64,000 nt of DNA from Zygnema cylindricum (GCA_037447655.1 JBBHKE010001017.1:136430-200429), one strand, 5' to 3'. Counted from the first letter of the stretch, positions 35,300 through 48,864 are shown. Numbers and translations: made by a program. The notes: generated by a model not told the origin, from the sequence alone.

Positions 35300-36730
35300 A
35301 AAACGCATTTCTCTGGTACATTTACCCTGTTTGCTCCCTTTGCTCTTTTTGAAAAGAAAATACATATAATTTTATTAACCAAAATAGGTGTCTCTACGCT
35401 TTTTTCTCCCTTTGCTGACATTGTTTGACAATAATCAACATTGTGGTCATTTTGCTGACATTCTTTCACTTTAGTTAACATGGTTGCCATTTGCGGCAAA
35501 TTACTCATATTTAGCTGGCATGAGTAGACATTGACTGACATTGTGTGACATTGACGCACCCTGTTAAGATTTTAATTCCACTTGGTCACTTCTCGCTAAG
35601 ATTTCTGTACAACAACGATTTCTCTATAGTAGCTTGATCTCCTCTTTTGTGTAAGTTGTTATTCGATCAGACACTTGGATTGACCGAATTCGCGTCAAAC
35701 AAAAGAGGGGAGCTAGTGAAGCAGATACGTTTAGGATTTTTTTTCTACGAAACTCTGACTATATCAACCAACCACGGTTTGTCTTTGACATTCATCATAA
35801 GATTGCTAAATGTGTCTTACAAGTATTCCGATGCATTGCGGGCGCAAGCGCGTAACAAGAAAGCTGGTTGATTGTATAGGGGACCACGAAAGAATCGAGT
35901 TAATTTGAAACCAATTGAATTGAGCACTTACATTTTCATGGCTTTCTATACTTGCCATCTGGCCGTGATGGCCTTATATCTTCTTGTGGGCTGTTTGAAT
36001 TAGAAGACAATCAGAGCCACATGACAAGCATAGAAAGCTAAAAAGATACAAGTGTTAAACTCAATTGGGTTCATATAAACCCAATGCACTCACGATCCAA
36101 CTTAACGATCAACCAAGTACCTTATCACGCGCTTGCACCTACAATACATTGAAGTACTTACAAAACACCATTGATACTTTGGTGAATGTCAAAGACAATT
36201 GGTTGACGCAGCCATGGTTTTGCAGAAAATTCTAAAACGAACGTGTTCCACTTGCTCTATTTGCTCCAATATTTCGTGAAATACGAGATTCCATCAATGT
36301 ATAACATCTGATCAAACAAAAAATTGTACAAAACAATCAAAAACAAAAAATGGACGAAAATTAGTAGAGGAAAATTCTTAACAAAAAATGGCCAAGGAAT
36401 ATAGGATTTTACCAATTGTTGATTTGCAATTTTTAAAATTTATAAATCAACAAATTTTGTGGAAATTGAAAAAAAATGCAAAAATTTAAAGCAAAAATGT
36501 CCAACAATGACTAGTAATGTGAGTCAATGTTGAACAATACCGATCAATGCCGACCAATGTTAACGAAATGTGAAGCAATATCAACCAAACAAGAGAAATT
36601 GCAACCAAAGGTGAAGCAATGCCATTCAAACGAGGAACAATATCAATCAAATGGAAGCAATCTCAACCAAATAGAGACCAATTTCAACCATATAGAAAAT
36701 AATGTCGACGAATGTCAATGTTGCAAATAC
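35300..36730. mobile_element. Foldback element, about 1.4-kb imperfect palindrome
   Basis: Sequence from about 35395 to 35970 is matched in reverse complement by 35990-36720, centred near 35980. Matching blocks include GGTTTGTCTTTGACATTCA with its partner near 36190, GCGCAAGCGCGTAACAAG with 36120, and TGGCTTTCTATACTTGCCAT with 36030. The outer parts of both arms are short degenerate tandem repeats (TTGCTGACATTG type). No ORF of note. Confidence 0.7.
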
Positions 36731-36899
36731 AAGGTATTTTTATGATATATTATTTTCTTTTTGTAATGAGACAAGTTTGAGAGCGTTAGAATACAAAATC
36801 GACGTTTGGCTATTAAGCCATATGGTCTATCGATATTTTTTATCAATATTTTTTACAGGAGTCTTTTAGATGCATCCACCACTGGTTGCTTGTCCATTT

Positions 36900-39800
36900 T
36901 GGAAATTTAGCCCCTCTTTCGGGTGAAGAGGTTTTTCATCCGTGGGATTTCATTTCGAAAGTAGAACCACATATGTATTTGAATGGAATGGAAAATTCGA
37001 GAACCCAACCCAATAATTTCCAAAGTCATTCCGGAAAATACAATAGTTTTTTAGGTCAGGCGGCTTTCGAAGTAGTGGCGGAGCCACCAACTTCGCCGAT
37101 GAAAGCTTCTGGACCTTTTTTTTTTTTTGCTGTCTATTTTCGAACGTCTCAAGTTAATGGTTGGCTTTAGTGAGATTCTTTGATCGTTTGAATCTTTCCA
37201 TCTTAAGTGTTGCTGACCCTAGAAGAGGCTTTGAGGTCTTAATCCCCAAGTTTAAACAATCGGAGAGTTCTTTTCACGGCCTTGGAAAAATTTGCTAAAT
37301 TCTAGGATGTGACAAGCTCAAAAACACCTCTACCACCCCGGTTTGACGAGTTCCCTACGGCTGCAGCCTCTAACATAGATTACTTACTGCCCTAACTTGA
37401 AAACCCCAACAATAACCCTAACAGGCCCAAAGACCCCAAGAGCCCCAACAGTAACTTTAAAGCTAGCCACTGATTTGCACAACACTGTCCTCCATCCTCC
37501 ATCCTCGTAACTGCTCATACTGCAATTTTGGACAAGTCTCGGACATTTTGCCTTTCAAGTCTCAAACATCCTGCCTTTTAGAAAACCATGTTGGTTGCCT
37601 TTCTTGTAGGTCCTCAAATTGTGGGTAAAAACAGTAATTTCTTGTAGGGTGCAAGTCGTTTGGTAACTTAACCCACAAAGCATTGAAAAATCTCACTACC
37701 ATTGCCCCGTATGTCCTTCGAACTGACTTCTCCCGTTTAACAAACTCTAGCACACCTTAAAATCGCCTCGTGTACTAAGGTTTTAGAATTTTGTCCAACG
37801 TCTTATTTCAAGGACAAAAGGTAGTCTTGTTGTTCTCACCCTGAAAAGATGGGACCAACCCTCTTGGGCACAATCTAAGACGATAATGTTGGCTTTGAGA
37901 CTAAAAAGATCACACTTACAAAGACTCTTGACTAAGACATATCAACAAATGAAACTTTCACAAACTAGTCAGTGTCCCGACTGAGTTTTTTCTAAGTGTG
38001 ACACACAACACTCGGATAATGGCCTAATAAAGAGAGCTGAGAGGAAATAAAGTCATTAAAATCCTCGGCTCCTTTTTTCCACCAGTGACGGGTGACGGGT
38101 TCCTCCACAGCCACCCACCTCCTTAAACCTTGAGCTTCCAACAATAAATGCAATAGGATGCCAACTCAAGTGTAAAAGTGTGAAAGAGGATTCACAAAAA
38201 AAGTGAGATGGCAATGGAGGTTGAAGTCTTTCATACAAAGTTTTCAAGTCAACCAAGCAATGAGTTTTCTCAAATTATACTCCACTGCAATTTTAAGCTA
38301 AGTAGGAGGATGCTTGTCTATCACAATCCAGCGTGCTCTCCACCAATAGGTTATGGTTGGGTCAATGTCCTGTCATAGCTCAAGCCCGAAGAGCTCGCCT
38401 AGAGGTTCTAGAAGCCTTCGATCCTCGAGACAATTCCCACCTGTGGGTTCACGAAACATGCCACAACCCAATGGAAACGGGCTGTTTCGCTTGGTCCGAC
38501 TTGTCTTGACATAACCGGTAAAAGACGTTTCCTAACCAACTTGGCAAGTTCTAACTTGATAGATGTTTTGAAATGCCAGCCAAATTTTATAAGGTCAAAG
38601 GGCGAACCTGGCAACCCTACTGTAGCCCTGTTTGACCACACAACAATCGTGAAACTATCTTATCTTTTCCATGCAAATTCTTCACTAAATTTATGTTCAG
38701 ATCGATAGGTTAAACAACTTCTCTAAGAGTGCACAATCTATCAAGAGTGTCGGACACAAAGGAAAAAGGTGCCTCGATGTGTTGAGGGAACTGGTATCGG
38801 GTGCACCACAACAAAATTCTTGTAAGATCTGAGATCCAAATCCCTTATACCCGAAACTGGACGTGGAAGGCAGCCGGTCCGAAAGGTTCTAAGTATCCCA
38901 CGTCTGACGTCACTGATTACCAAAGTACGTATCTCGAACAAGATGCCCCGAGACTTAGGGAAGGGATTCCTCCACACACGTTCCCAGCCCTTAGGTTATC
39001 TAAGCATGACATCGCAAAGTAATAAGCAAAAGGACCGCAGATAACCTCAGCGAAATCAACGAGATATTTGTGCACAAATGCACAACACAAAATCCAACTC
39101 AAGACGGTAATGCCAAGGACAAAGCAGACCCACGAATCGGAGGTATGGGTGCAACTCTCAAAGAAAAAAGCACAGAAGCTTACCAAGACGGAGTTGTAGA
39201 AAGGTGGGGCAGAACCAAGCAAAGTGAGTGAACCATCCCAGGAGCAGCAGAAACCAATATAGAGAAAAAGATTCCCCGTCTAACAGACCAAGAAGAGAAG
39301 GACCAGGTGAGCGACCTGCAAGCCCGGCACAAAAAAACCCACATCAGAAATGAAGGAATTGATAATATGTGGCCCAGGTAGAGCAGGCCATCAATGGGCC
39401 AAAAGCAACACAGATATTGAATTCCGCCAAATTGACGACGACAAACAAACATCATGCAGGGGAAACAATTGTGAGCTACTGTTCAGTAAGAGAAAATTCA
39501 GTTTGAGAAAATTCAGTTTAAACAGTGAAGGCGTAAAAGTTGGCAAAAAGCTCCGAGACAGAGGGAGCATACGACATTATCCAAAAGAGTGGATGAAGGA
39601 CAGACTCGCCGAAAAGCGTGACAGTGGAGTGACCAGGAGGAGCAGATCCCAAATCTGAGGCGTTTTATCATTATCAACTTTCGTCTCCACTTTCACAATT
39701 AGCTTCGGATAAGGAGAGACGTCGAGTTTTGACATCACATAAATCACAAAAGCTGGTGCATGGCAATGAGACAAATGGAGTTAGCAAACTATCACAGAAG

Positions 39801-40880
39801 ACGTCAAGCACGCAACACTAATGAAGACGAGCACTTCGATCATCAAGCTATAAGAAACGACGTAGCCAAGGGTATTAAAAAAAATAGAGATCACTCTAAA
39901 CCAGCCGGCAAATCTAACTACAAAATTTTCAACCATGGTCAAAGAAGGTTTACCAAAGAGTTAAAGACAGAGTCGAAATGCATAAAGAGTGCAAATCGAA
40001 CAACCTCCACACATAGTCCACCACCTTGAGAAGATGAGGACCAACAAATTGAAGCTGCAGGCGAAGAATCATTTTTTATGTTGGAAATCAAAACGCAAGG
40101 TCATAAAAACCGGGCAACCAAAAAAGTTTTAAGGTACCGAGGAATTATAAATCCAGAAAAATACAAACCACACTTCGGAAAACTTCTTAAATAAGAGAAT
40201 GAAAAGGGAAAGGAGACCGATGCTTGACTAAATAAATGTTTTAGGTTAAAGAAAGAGTGAGACTTACCCAACCGTGTTAGAGACTTTGACGACACTAGAG
40301 ATCCGAAGTTTCTCGAATTTCTCAAACCTGGACGAAAAGTCAACCAGTTAGTGACATTGACCGAAGAGAAACAAAAGTGAGGAGTATTTGGAGGTAAAAA
40401 CCATTCAAATACGCGTTAATTACAGATGTTAACGACAAAATTACAGGAGAAAAGTAGTACAATGACACGAGAAAAGACATTTTACCTTGGAGAAATCAAG
40501 ATTGAGAAAATGCATTCGTGCCATGAATCTATTCCTATTAATCACAAACAGCGCAAAAAATCGAGAGAGAAACACCTCGACGAGAAAAGAGCAACAGAAG
40601 AAGTGAGAATAGGCACATTGCCAAAACTATAATCTGGACACCGAAACTCTCTCAAGGAAAAGAGACATTGGCGGAAAAGAACAAAAGGAAACGTATACAA
40701 GGGGCTTCCCGTGCTCAGGAGGATAAAGTTTGAACACATACGAAAAAAAATTAGGTGACATACAAGTTTGAAGAGAGAAAGAGGAGCCAAAAGAGTAACT
40801 TTCAAAATGAGCGAAATAAATAATTATAACTTTTACTCCGTTTCCGTTCTGGATTTTTGGTACTCCAAAATAAAATACTA
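36900..40880. other. No gene recognised
   Basis: Mixed composition with reading frames up to about 100 codons. A Lys/Arg-rich frame at 39760-40029 and a frame at 39350-39658 show no family signature. This could be decayed retroelement or intron; nothing supports a specific call. Confidence 0.4.
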
Positions 40881-41383
40881 CATAAGGGTGAACTTCCACT
40901 AAAGGAAAAGTGGGGTTATTTACTGGATGCCGTACAATTTCGTATAGATTCGTACCATTTTTTTTTTTTGTCAGACGAAACATGACGAAACATGTCAACT
41001 GGATGGCTCCAATATTATAGGCGTAAGTATCGACCGTTGGATTTTTCACTTTTTTAGATTCGCGAAGCAATCGCGCACATCGTCCAGTGAAGAGACTCTC
41101 CTCGGCGAGGAGAGTTTCTTCAGACTGGTCGCGTAACATTGGTACACGTTAAAAGTAAAAATAAAATCCACCACGAACAGGCAATGAGAATCGAACACGT
41201 CGTACATGCCATGTGCCTTTCGCCACGGTGTATGAAGGTCGACCAAAATATCTTCGCACGCTCCTTTTGACATCCGGTGACCTTAAAAGTTTGCGACGCC
41301 TTTTTGACATTCCGTTTCGAAATTTTGATTTTCAATTTCAAAATTAAAATCTGGTCGCAAAATTTTGTACAAATCATTAACTA

Positions 41384-42415
41384 CACCGTGAATCGCTATT
41401 AGCGAAATAAAAAATATACACCGCGCATCGTTATTAGTGTCACGGTCACTAATTTGGGTTCTTAAAATTTTGATTTTTTTCCAAAAATAGTATACGTGAT
41501 TTTAATTTTTCCTTGACGTTAATTGAGGTTCCGTACAAATTAGCGTACAGAACGAAAGTACATTAATATGTAAATAGTGTGGTGTACGGTCGATGTCAGA
41601 CCGTACATAAATGTACCTTTTTAGTTGAAAATTTTACAAAAAATGAATTAAATAGGACGCGTTCGCATAGGAACGTGCGCTAAAAAAACGGGATTGGTCT
41701 GACATGTAAATAAGTCTGACATGTACGGATATTTAAATTTCACTACGGTGTACGATTTTTTATATTTTGTACGAGTACATATAATAATGTGTATAATCGT
41801 ACAATTTTTTTTTCCATTTTTGCTGTTCCAAATTAGCGTGAACACTGAAATTAGAATAAACCTATTTTTTTTTAATTTTCAAATTCTTAATTAGCGTCAA
41901 TGACGGTATATTTACTTACACACTATTTAAACTTTGACACTAATAACGATGCGCGGTGTAGCGTAATGAAACAATTAGCGTACTTTACGGTAAATTGTGT
42001 TTTTTCAGGTACACCATGATACTAATTTATCATGTACTCTAATTTGTAAACTGCTTTGTAAAAATTTTCGGCACGTAATATGTCCACACTAAAACATGTA
42101 GATGTACGAAATTGTTCAAATCGTACGCTGTCGCGTTTTTTTTACATCTGCGTATGCCGGAAAATATTTACGCAATTATATATAATTATATTTTCTGTAC
42201 TTTTAAATTTTAAAAATGTACGGAATAGTACAGATCTGACAGACCGTACACCACACTATTTAAAAGGGCACTAAATTACAGTTATGAACCGCATTGGGCG
42301 GGGTACCTCAAATAACGTGCAAAAACATTTAGCGTACTTTATTCTATTTGAGAATTTGCCGCAAAAAAAGGGGTACCCCAATTAGCGTCATGTACACTAA
42401 TAGCGATTCACGATG
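41384..42415. mobile_element. TA-target MITE inserted in the foldback arm
   Basis: TIRs CACCGTGAATCGCTATTAG and (reverse) CATCGTGAATCGCTATTAG with TA on each side (41382-83 and 42416-17). It contains a further MITE at 41419-41958. Confidence 0.8.
41419..41958. mobile_element. Innermost nested TA-target MITE (540 bp)
   Basis: TIRs CACCGCGCATCGTTATTAG, identical in reverse at the right end (CTAATAACGATGCGCGGTG), flanked by TA. Same size class as 31868-32409. Confidence 0.85.
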
Positions 42416-43988
42416 TACCTCCGCCCGTACAAATATTATGTACAGATTTTCAGCTTGAAAAATATTTATAGATTTTAAGAATCTGAAAATTAGCCTATGT
42501 GGCGCCAATCATAATTGAGAAACGATGCCTACTGGCACGACATAATGGAAGGCCGTGCCAGTAAACATGAGAAATAGACGTATCCGCAAGTTTACTGCCT
42601 AATGGAGAACAGGCCTAAGGGTAACATTCCATTAGGCGGTCCCAGTAAACGTACGGACAATTATACTCACAGCGTTTACTGGAAGTCTGCTCCATTTTGT
42701 CGGGCCAGTAACAAACGTTACTCAACTATGATTGGCACCACATAGGTTACATTCCAGATTCAGAAAATCTCAAAAAAATCTACAAACGGAAAGTCAGAAC
42801 GACATATCTGTACGACCGGAGGTAGTTTATGATTCATACGTAAAGTTTGCGGCCAGATTTTGATTTTGAAAATGGAAATCAAAATTTTGAAACGGAAAAG
42901 TAAAAAGACGCGGCAAACTTTGAATGTCGGTGGATGTCAAACGGAGCGTGCGAGGATATTTTCGAACTCACCTACATCCAGCGAGGCAGGCGGCAAATGG
43001 CCTGTACGACGTGCACGCTTGTAATCGCTTGTTCAAAGTAGACATGTAATTTTTTTTTGACGTGTACCAATGGGCAATTATCTTGTGGCCCCCAACTCTC
43101 CTCGCGAGGAGAGGTGGGGCCCACTACATGATGTGCCCGATTGCTTCGTGGATCTCAAAAAGTAAAACATCTAACGGTCAGGAATTACGCCTACATCATT
43201 GGAGCTTCTCGACAACCTTCCAATAAGGATGTTTCGTCTGACAAACAAAAAAAATTTGGTACGGCACTATACGGTGATGTATGAAAACGTACGGCGTCCA
43301 GTAACGAACCCCACTTTTCGTCTAATGGAATGTTACCCTAAGAGTTAATTGTATACTAAGCACAATAGAGGCGTTTACCATAGAGGTAAACACACGCATG
43401 AAACGTCGAAAAAATAATGATATATGCGCACGGAACACATGCAATTTTGTTTAAAATGTGTTGACCGACTTTGACTTCATAATAAAATAGAAAATAAAAA
43501 AACATTTAATCAAAAGTACTACTACAACTTAGGGTATGTCCCCATGTGCATAAGTAAGGGTTTTTTTTCTGTCGTTTTCATGTAAAACTTAGCGCCGTAC
43601 TGCCTAAGTTGCAACCGTACGAAGGAATCGCAAATTTGTAGAGTACAATTTTTTTCATCCTCGAATTTAGGATGTATGAAAATTTGTCGTCTTGTGTTTT
43701 TCGACCCACTTCCACGACAAAAAACGTCATCTTCAACCTTACGTTTAAAACACATGCACGATGTGTTTTAAAACTAGGTATTTTCGATAAACAAATAGAA
43801 ACATATATTCGCATGTGCCGTAATTTTCGAAAATTTTCATACGATTTCCAAGGACAAAGAAAAGTACAGAATTCGCTATGTTTTGTCTGTTTGCGTTCGA
43901 ATACGACAAAGAAAAGTACATAATTTGTTTGGTTTTGTCCGTTTTCGTCTAGGACGGATTTCTTTTTTGCAGGGGTCTTCAAATTTCG

Positions 43989-45415
43989 ATGCCATTTCAC
44001 GTCGACCGGATAGGAGACGCAAAGGCAAAGCGCAACTTCTTCAACCGTGAAACGGTACAGGCTGGAAGGCGGTACGTCTACAATGTCACGGTAAGACATG
44101 CGACGTCACAAGCAGTTCCAAAAAATAACGTGCGACCACAGATTGTAGACGTTGACAACCGTCACAGGTATTGTCGACGTATAAGCAGTGTGTTGGTTAT
44201 TTTTGAGCAAAAATGTTTGTTTGTATAATGCATTGTGAAATATTGCAGTAGATAGTTAGAATGTAGGTAATGCGTTGTTTGTTTGCTGCTTTCCTATTGG
44301 TTTAAAATTTAAATGTGAGCATTACGTAACAAGATCGTGGATCAGTAAGCTAGTTCAAATGACAATTTTAGTCGACTGTACCTACATCTGGTTGCAAATC
44401 TTGAGCATTCATGTTGTATACCAAGTCTATTATTGTTGGAAAACTTGGTTGCGAATGAAATATGTCATATGCTTTAACCAGATTGTGCATAAAATTCAGT
44501 TAAAAAGTAATATTTGTAATTAGGTTGGAAAGTGTTATGCAGTTCCGATATGTTTGGTTCAATATTCTGTTTGGTGTTATGTTCTTTTGGAGCAATAATG
44601 CATGATGTCTGTTGGTCTGTGTAACCATGTTTTGATATTGAAAGAAGATGGAGTTGGGAGTTACATCGATGGGAAAATTAGGAAATAAATGCTGTTACTT
44701 GGCTTCTTATATTTTTCCCCCGTAAAAGAAAAATCACCCACTTTATAATTTGACTGTAAGCTATATGTGGTTGTAGGTCTAGTTTCATTGGAAGTTTTGT
44801 GTGATGGGATCGCAGCCAGGCGCTGTATATATTTCACAAACTTTGCGATTTACAAATCCTGTTTTGACCGGAGAACGTATTCGGGCCAAAGTTCAAGTAA
44901 CATCTGTCACTGTCCTTCGAAAACGTTTCAGGTTCGCATTAATGTACTCTTTGCATTTACTGTTTCTGGTTTTTTTTTTTTTTCAAGAAAATATGACTTG
45001 CTTGGTTGTCTCTTTGGTACAAGAAAGTTTGTGCAGTGTTATGTTAGTATTGGTGTTTGCAATTGTATGAGCTGTCTCTAAAATATTGGAAATTATGCAA
45101 ATTTCATTAGGCACGATTTGTATCATCATCGTTTTCCCTGTTTTTTTTTTTTTTAGAGTGTGTTACAAAGTAAGGGAGTGTTCTTATGTACGCCCACTTT
45201 TCTTTCTCTCTTTGTTTTCCAAGTTCATAAAATTGAGACGAGAGTTTCAAACCTGGTTTTCAATTTATATTTATATTATATGGTTTTAAAAGTGCAGGGT
45301 TACATTTGTGACATCGTGTCACAAAGTGGATGGATTGCAAGTTCTAGAAGGAACAGCAGAGGCTCTTCTTCCTCCCAAAGATACTACATGTGAAACTAAT
45401 AGGAAACCCATATGA
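43989..45415 (+). CDS. HTD2-like MaoC hot-dog hydratase, partial model
   Basis: The clear part is two exons. Exon ~44783/44816-44931 encodes PGAVYISQTLRFTNPVLTGE and RIRAKVQVTSVTVLRKRF. Exon 45298-45415 encodes VTFVTSCHKVDGLQVLEGTA and EALLPPKDTT to TGA. Donor AG|gttcgc plus acceptor GTGCAG|G restores Arg. This is the C-terminal half of the R-hydratase fold of mitochondrial 3-hydroxyacyl-thioester dehydratase 2, which acts in mitochondrial fatty-acid synthesis. An upstream ATG exon (43989-44094, MPFHVDRIGDAKAKRNFF..VQAGRRYVYNVT) ends in gtaagac and could be the N terminus. The catalytic Asp/His segment that should lie between was not found in 44095-44780, so an exon is missing, unrecognised or lost. 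Confidence 0.65.
44095..44782 (+). other. Gap in the HTD2-like gene model
   Basis: An AT-rich stretch where the hydratase catalytic exon is expected. I see no matching exon. The start (44100-44165) resembles a mobile family that contains TGTAGACG and GTCACA motifs. Confidence 0.4.
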
Positions 45416-45419
45416 CACC

Positions 45420-46400
45420 AATATGAAAGCAATCATGAAAGCAATTATTAAACCAATATGAAACCAATGTCAAACCAATTAGGAAACCAATACGATCACA
45501 TCGACATTTATTAGGTTTAGATGTGAGAGGGTATATACGATGACGGTCGATGAAGGTCGATGAAGGTTTGATGCGTGAAATTTTAAAGTGAATCGTGATG
45601 TGCATATAGTCACTATTAGTCTATTTGTGATTTACTCTACTAGACAATTTTTCAGTATTGTTGGTAAAGTTGAACTTAGGTGATAAAGTCAAACTACCAA
45701 TAACACAAAGTGAAGATGTAAGCATAAACGCATGAATGAGACAAAGAAGTACCTAGAATATCCCATCAATGAGTACTCTTTATTTCAAAATTCAACCACC
45801 ACGTATCATTTTTTACTCCAGTTAAATATTAGAATTAATGGTATGTTGTTTATTTTTTGTTAGAGGAGATTTTTGTAGTCACATTGGAGCCCCTATACAC
45901 AAACAAAACTTAGAAGTAAATTCTGTCCCCTTTGGCGTTAGAATATATAGATTTAACGTTTCGATTTTCACCCTATGCTACAATATTTAGAATTCTACAA
46001 CAAAAATGTCAAAGTGGAGCAACTCTCCCCAAAAGTAAACAAACAATTATTGGTGCATAAAACCATAACTAACCTATAGGATACACAATCTTGCAAATAG
46101 TTTTGAAAATGACTTTGATCTCAAATGCCCTAGATAAGACTTGTCCTAAGCTCTCCAACAAGCTATATGAGACTCATTTTGGGCTACGATTCACTACTAT
46201 ATAGTTAAAGTTTCGACAAACATAGGGAATTTTGGGGCCTCGAAACTTTCGCGTGCCTAATCCAAATCTATCAAAGTAAGAAGGAAACTTTGTCAAACAA
46301 GTCTTTATTACCATTATTATCTACGTGGGAGAAAAAACGGGCTCTCTGTTATAATGGACTCCGTTTCACGTTTGCTCAATTCACCACGGCCTTAAGGTCC
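45420..46400. other. No gene recognised
   Basis: Opens with a degenerate tandem repeat (AAACCAATATGAAAGCAAT type, 45418-45495), probably the 3' flank of the hydratase gene, then AT-rich sequence without structure I can name. Confidence 0.5.
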
Positions 46401-46605
46401 CGTCTTGGCCGCCTTCATCCACCTTTGCTTGGCTCTCTTGTTTGCTTGAGTGATTGTATCTTTTAGCTCGACGGCATCCATTTGCTTCGGGCGAGTTGAT
46501 TCAGGGACACGACACTATTTGTGACACCCTTGCTACCATCGCTTCTAAAGGGGGATTTTCTATTCGTCGGGAGGTTTTCTATATTATTCCCTCACGTCAG
46601 ATTGA

Positions 46606-46849
46606 CATTATGCTACTCGATGTTCTTCTCGTGCGAAACCTTTTTCTGGTGCGAGTCCTGCTTTTGGTGTGAGTCCACGTTGCATATTTGGTGACATTGT
46701 TTTGGCGAACCCTACCTCGGATGCAGTTCGTCAAGAAGCGACCCGGAGTGTTGGAGTGGCCATTCGTGACGCAACTAAGAGGAATGAGCGTGACTATGTT
46801 CTCCGGGATGCTACGGATGTTTATTCTGGTGGTGGTCGAGATATTTAGT
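46606..46849 (+). other. Open frame of possible transposon origin
   Basis: An 80-codon open frame in a GC-richer patch reads PRCIFGDIVLANPTSDAVRQ, EATRSVGVAIRDATKRN and ERDYVLRDATDV, ending at TAG. The composition is protein-like (Arg/Asp/Val), but I do not recognise a family. Flanking frames (46850-47100) look shifted, as in a decayed element. Confidence 0.3.
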
Positions 46850-47447
46850 TGTTTAAGTGTTGCTTTGGAAGAGTTTCCCTGTGCTTGTGGTCCGCGCTCG
46901 TTTGAGCGTTTGGGACCTAGTAGGCCTCCTGCTTCGGTCCACTTCTTTTCATCGCCAATGTTTATTTTTGGCTTTACAACGAGTGGAAGCTCTTACCCTT
47001 CTTAAGTCATCTCTTGCAGGATCAGCTGTGTGTTCCGAAACTCCCTCCACGTGCTCCCTCGGGCTTTCGAGACATGCGAGGCTGCTTTTTGTAGATCTTT
47101 AGTTATGTTGGGGTCTGGTTAAGTCATTCTGGTTTACGCACTGTTGGGTCTTTGCTTTGGTGGTTGTTGCGTCTTTGGGTGGCTTTATTTTACCCTTTAT
47201 TTTTTTTATGCGTTCGTCGCTTTTGCTTTGCTTATCCTCTTTGCTTGCTTCCCTCTGCATGTAGTTTTTCAGTTTTAGTATTTGCGCCCTTTTTTGTTCC
47301 CATGGACTCAAATGGTTTACCATTGCGCTTTTGAATTATGTGGGGTTTTTTTGCCTTTATACGGGCCAGTTGAACTAGAGACCCTTTCTATCAAACCAAC
47401 AGTCACGTGCCTAAAAAAGAACTAATAGAACACAATGGGTGTATAAC

Positions 47448-47472
47448 ATATATATATATATATATATATATA
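47448..47472. repeat. (TA)n microsatellite
   Basis: About twelve TA units in AT-rich non-coding sequence. Confidence 0.95.
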
Positions 47473-47799
47473 ACCTATGGGTACTCGCCAACGTCATCAT
47501 GATGGTGTGGCTTGTGGCCTTCATCCCCCAGTTGCCCAAGACTAGGTTTAGTTTGTGGACCATGTGGTAAAGTCACTTTCTATTGGCTCGCGTGAATATT
47601 ATTGCAAGGCTCGCTATGAGCATACGTATGGGGATAAGAAAGGTTTTTATCACTTTTTCTGAAGGGTGAAATATTGCTCCAACTATCAAGTTTCGGAACA
47701 TTGAGGCTTAAATGACTACTTGGTTTAAAATTAGCAAAAAACTTTTTATTTGAAACTTGCAATTAAACCTAGAAGCTGCAATTTTGGAGTTTGCAATTT

Positions 47800-48010
47800 A
47801 CAATGTACACCATTGAAGATACAATAAACAATAACACAAACACACAATACACAGTAAACAATGCACTACACAATATACAATATACAACATACAACATATA
47901 ATATTTGATACACAATACACAACGTAGAATACACAATATGCAATTTACAATACACAATACACTTATAATATAAAATTTACAATATGTAACATACAATATA
48001 CAACTTTCCA
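47800..48010. repeat. Degenerate ACAATATAC short tandem repeat
   Basis: Successive CAATATACAA, CATACAACA and ACACAATAC variants with an ~8-9-bp period. No coding signal. Confidence 0.75.
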
Positions 48011-48864
48011 AATTACAGTTGACAAATTTACAATTTTATGACGCTCATCCCAATTTGAACTTCGTTTGTAGTTTGAAATGTTTGTAACTTCAAGTGCCAT
48101 TAAACGTCCCTCACTTTTTTTTATATTTTTTATTTAGTGCCTGTGCTTCGACACAAGGCTTTATTTTATACCCTTTTTTTATCGTTTTTTTTTTCCTTTC
48201 CCATAAGCCAGTTTTGTTTCAAAATTCCAAATGGAAATTCTGAAAAGAGAAGACCGTTTTTTTTTTTTTTTTCCTTCTGCAACTATTTATTGTTGTCCTT
48301 TTTTTGTCTTTTTCTGTTTTGTCTTGCTGTTCATTTTATGGAATGACCGATGAAAAATAAAACTGTAGGACAAACACTTATTTTTTCTCAGGAAAAAAAA
48401 AAAAATAAATAAAAAAAAAAAACCATTTAAAAGATTTTTAATAATACGTAGTTACTTCGATAACCGTCTATACAACTCTCACAAAAGACAAAACAATTTC
48501 GTTTAATTTCCAGATTTTTTTCTCTCTGTGACTACAAAATGTACCGGAATTCAAAGACTAGAAACTTCCAAAAAAAAAAAAAAAATCCAAAAAAAGGAGC
48601 CCCAAATGAAAAACCAAAATGTAATTTTTGAACAACTAAGATTCCATTTGGCTGAGGGCACAAAAAAAAAATAAAAAAAAAAAACAAAAAAAAAAAAAAT
48701 CCTACTAGAAAGAAAAAAGAAAAAAGGAAAAACTCAAAGGAAAAGTAAAAGAAAAAATGAAGAAAAAGAAGTAGGAGAAGAAGAAGGAGAACTAGTTCTA
48801 GTAAAAAAGAAAGAAGAGAGAAAAATGAGACAGAGTGAAAGAGAGAGGGAGAGAGAGGAAATAA

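Larger units (their letters stand above)
40886..43339. mobile_element. Foldback element (about 1.4 kb) with nested MITEs
   Basis: The left end AGGGTGAACTTCCACTAAAG and right end (reverse) AGGGTAACATTCCATTAGAC begin inverted arms that continue through GAAAAGTGGGGTT, GTCAGACGAAAC, ATTGGAG/CTCCAAT and TCTCCTCGSCGAGGAGAG. They run on to the central arms 42496 (CTATGTGGCGCCAATCAT) and 42745 in reverse. Excising the 1.03-kb insertion at 41384-42415 gives a nearly complete palindrome with arms of about 700 bp. Inner copies of the terminus (TAAGGGTAACATTCCATTAG) occur near the centre at 42613. Confidence 0.8.

Noticed and set aside
39350-40029. Lys/Arg-rich frames that could be a DNA-binding protein
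   Set aside because: No motif, no acceptable gene context, and surrounding frames look equally random.
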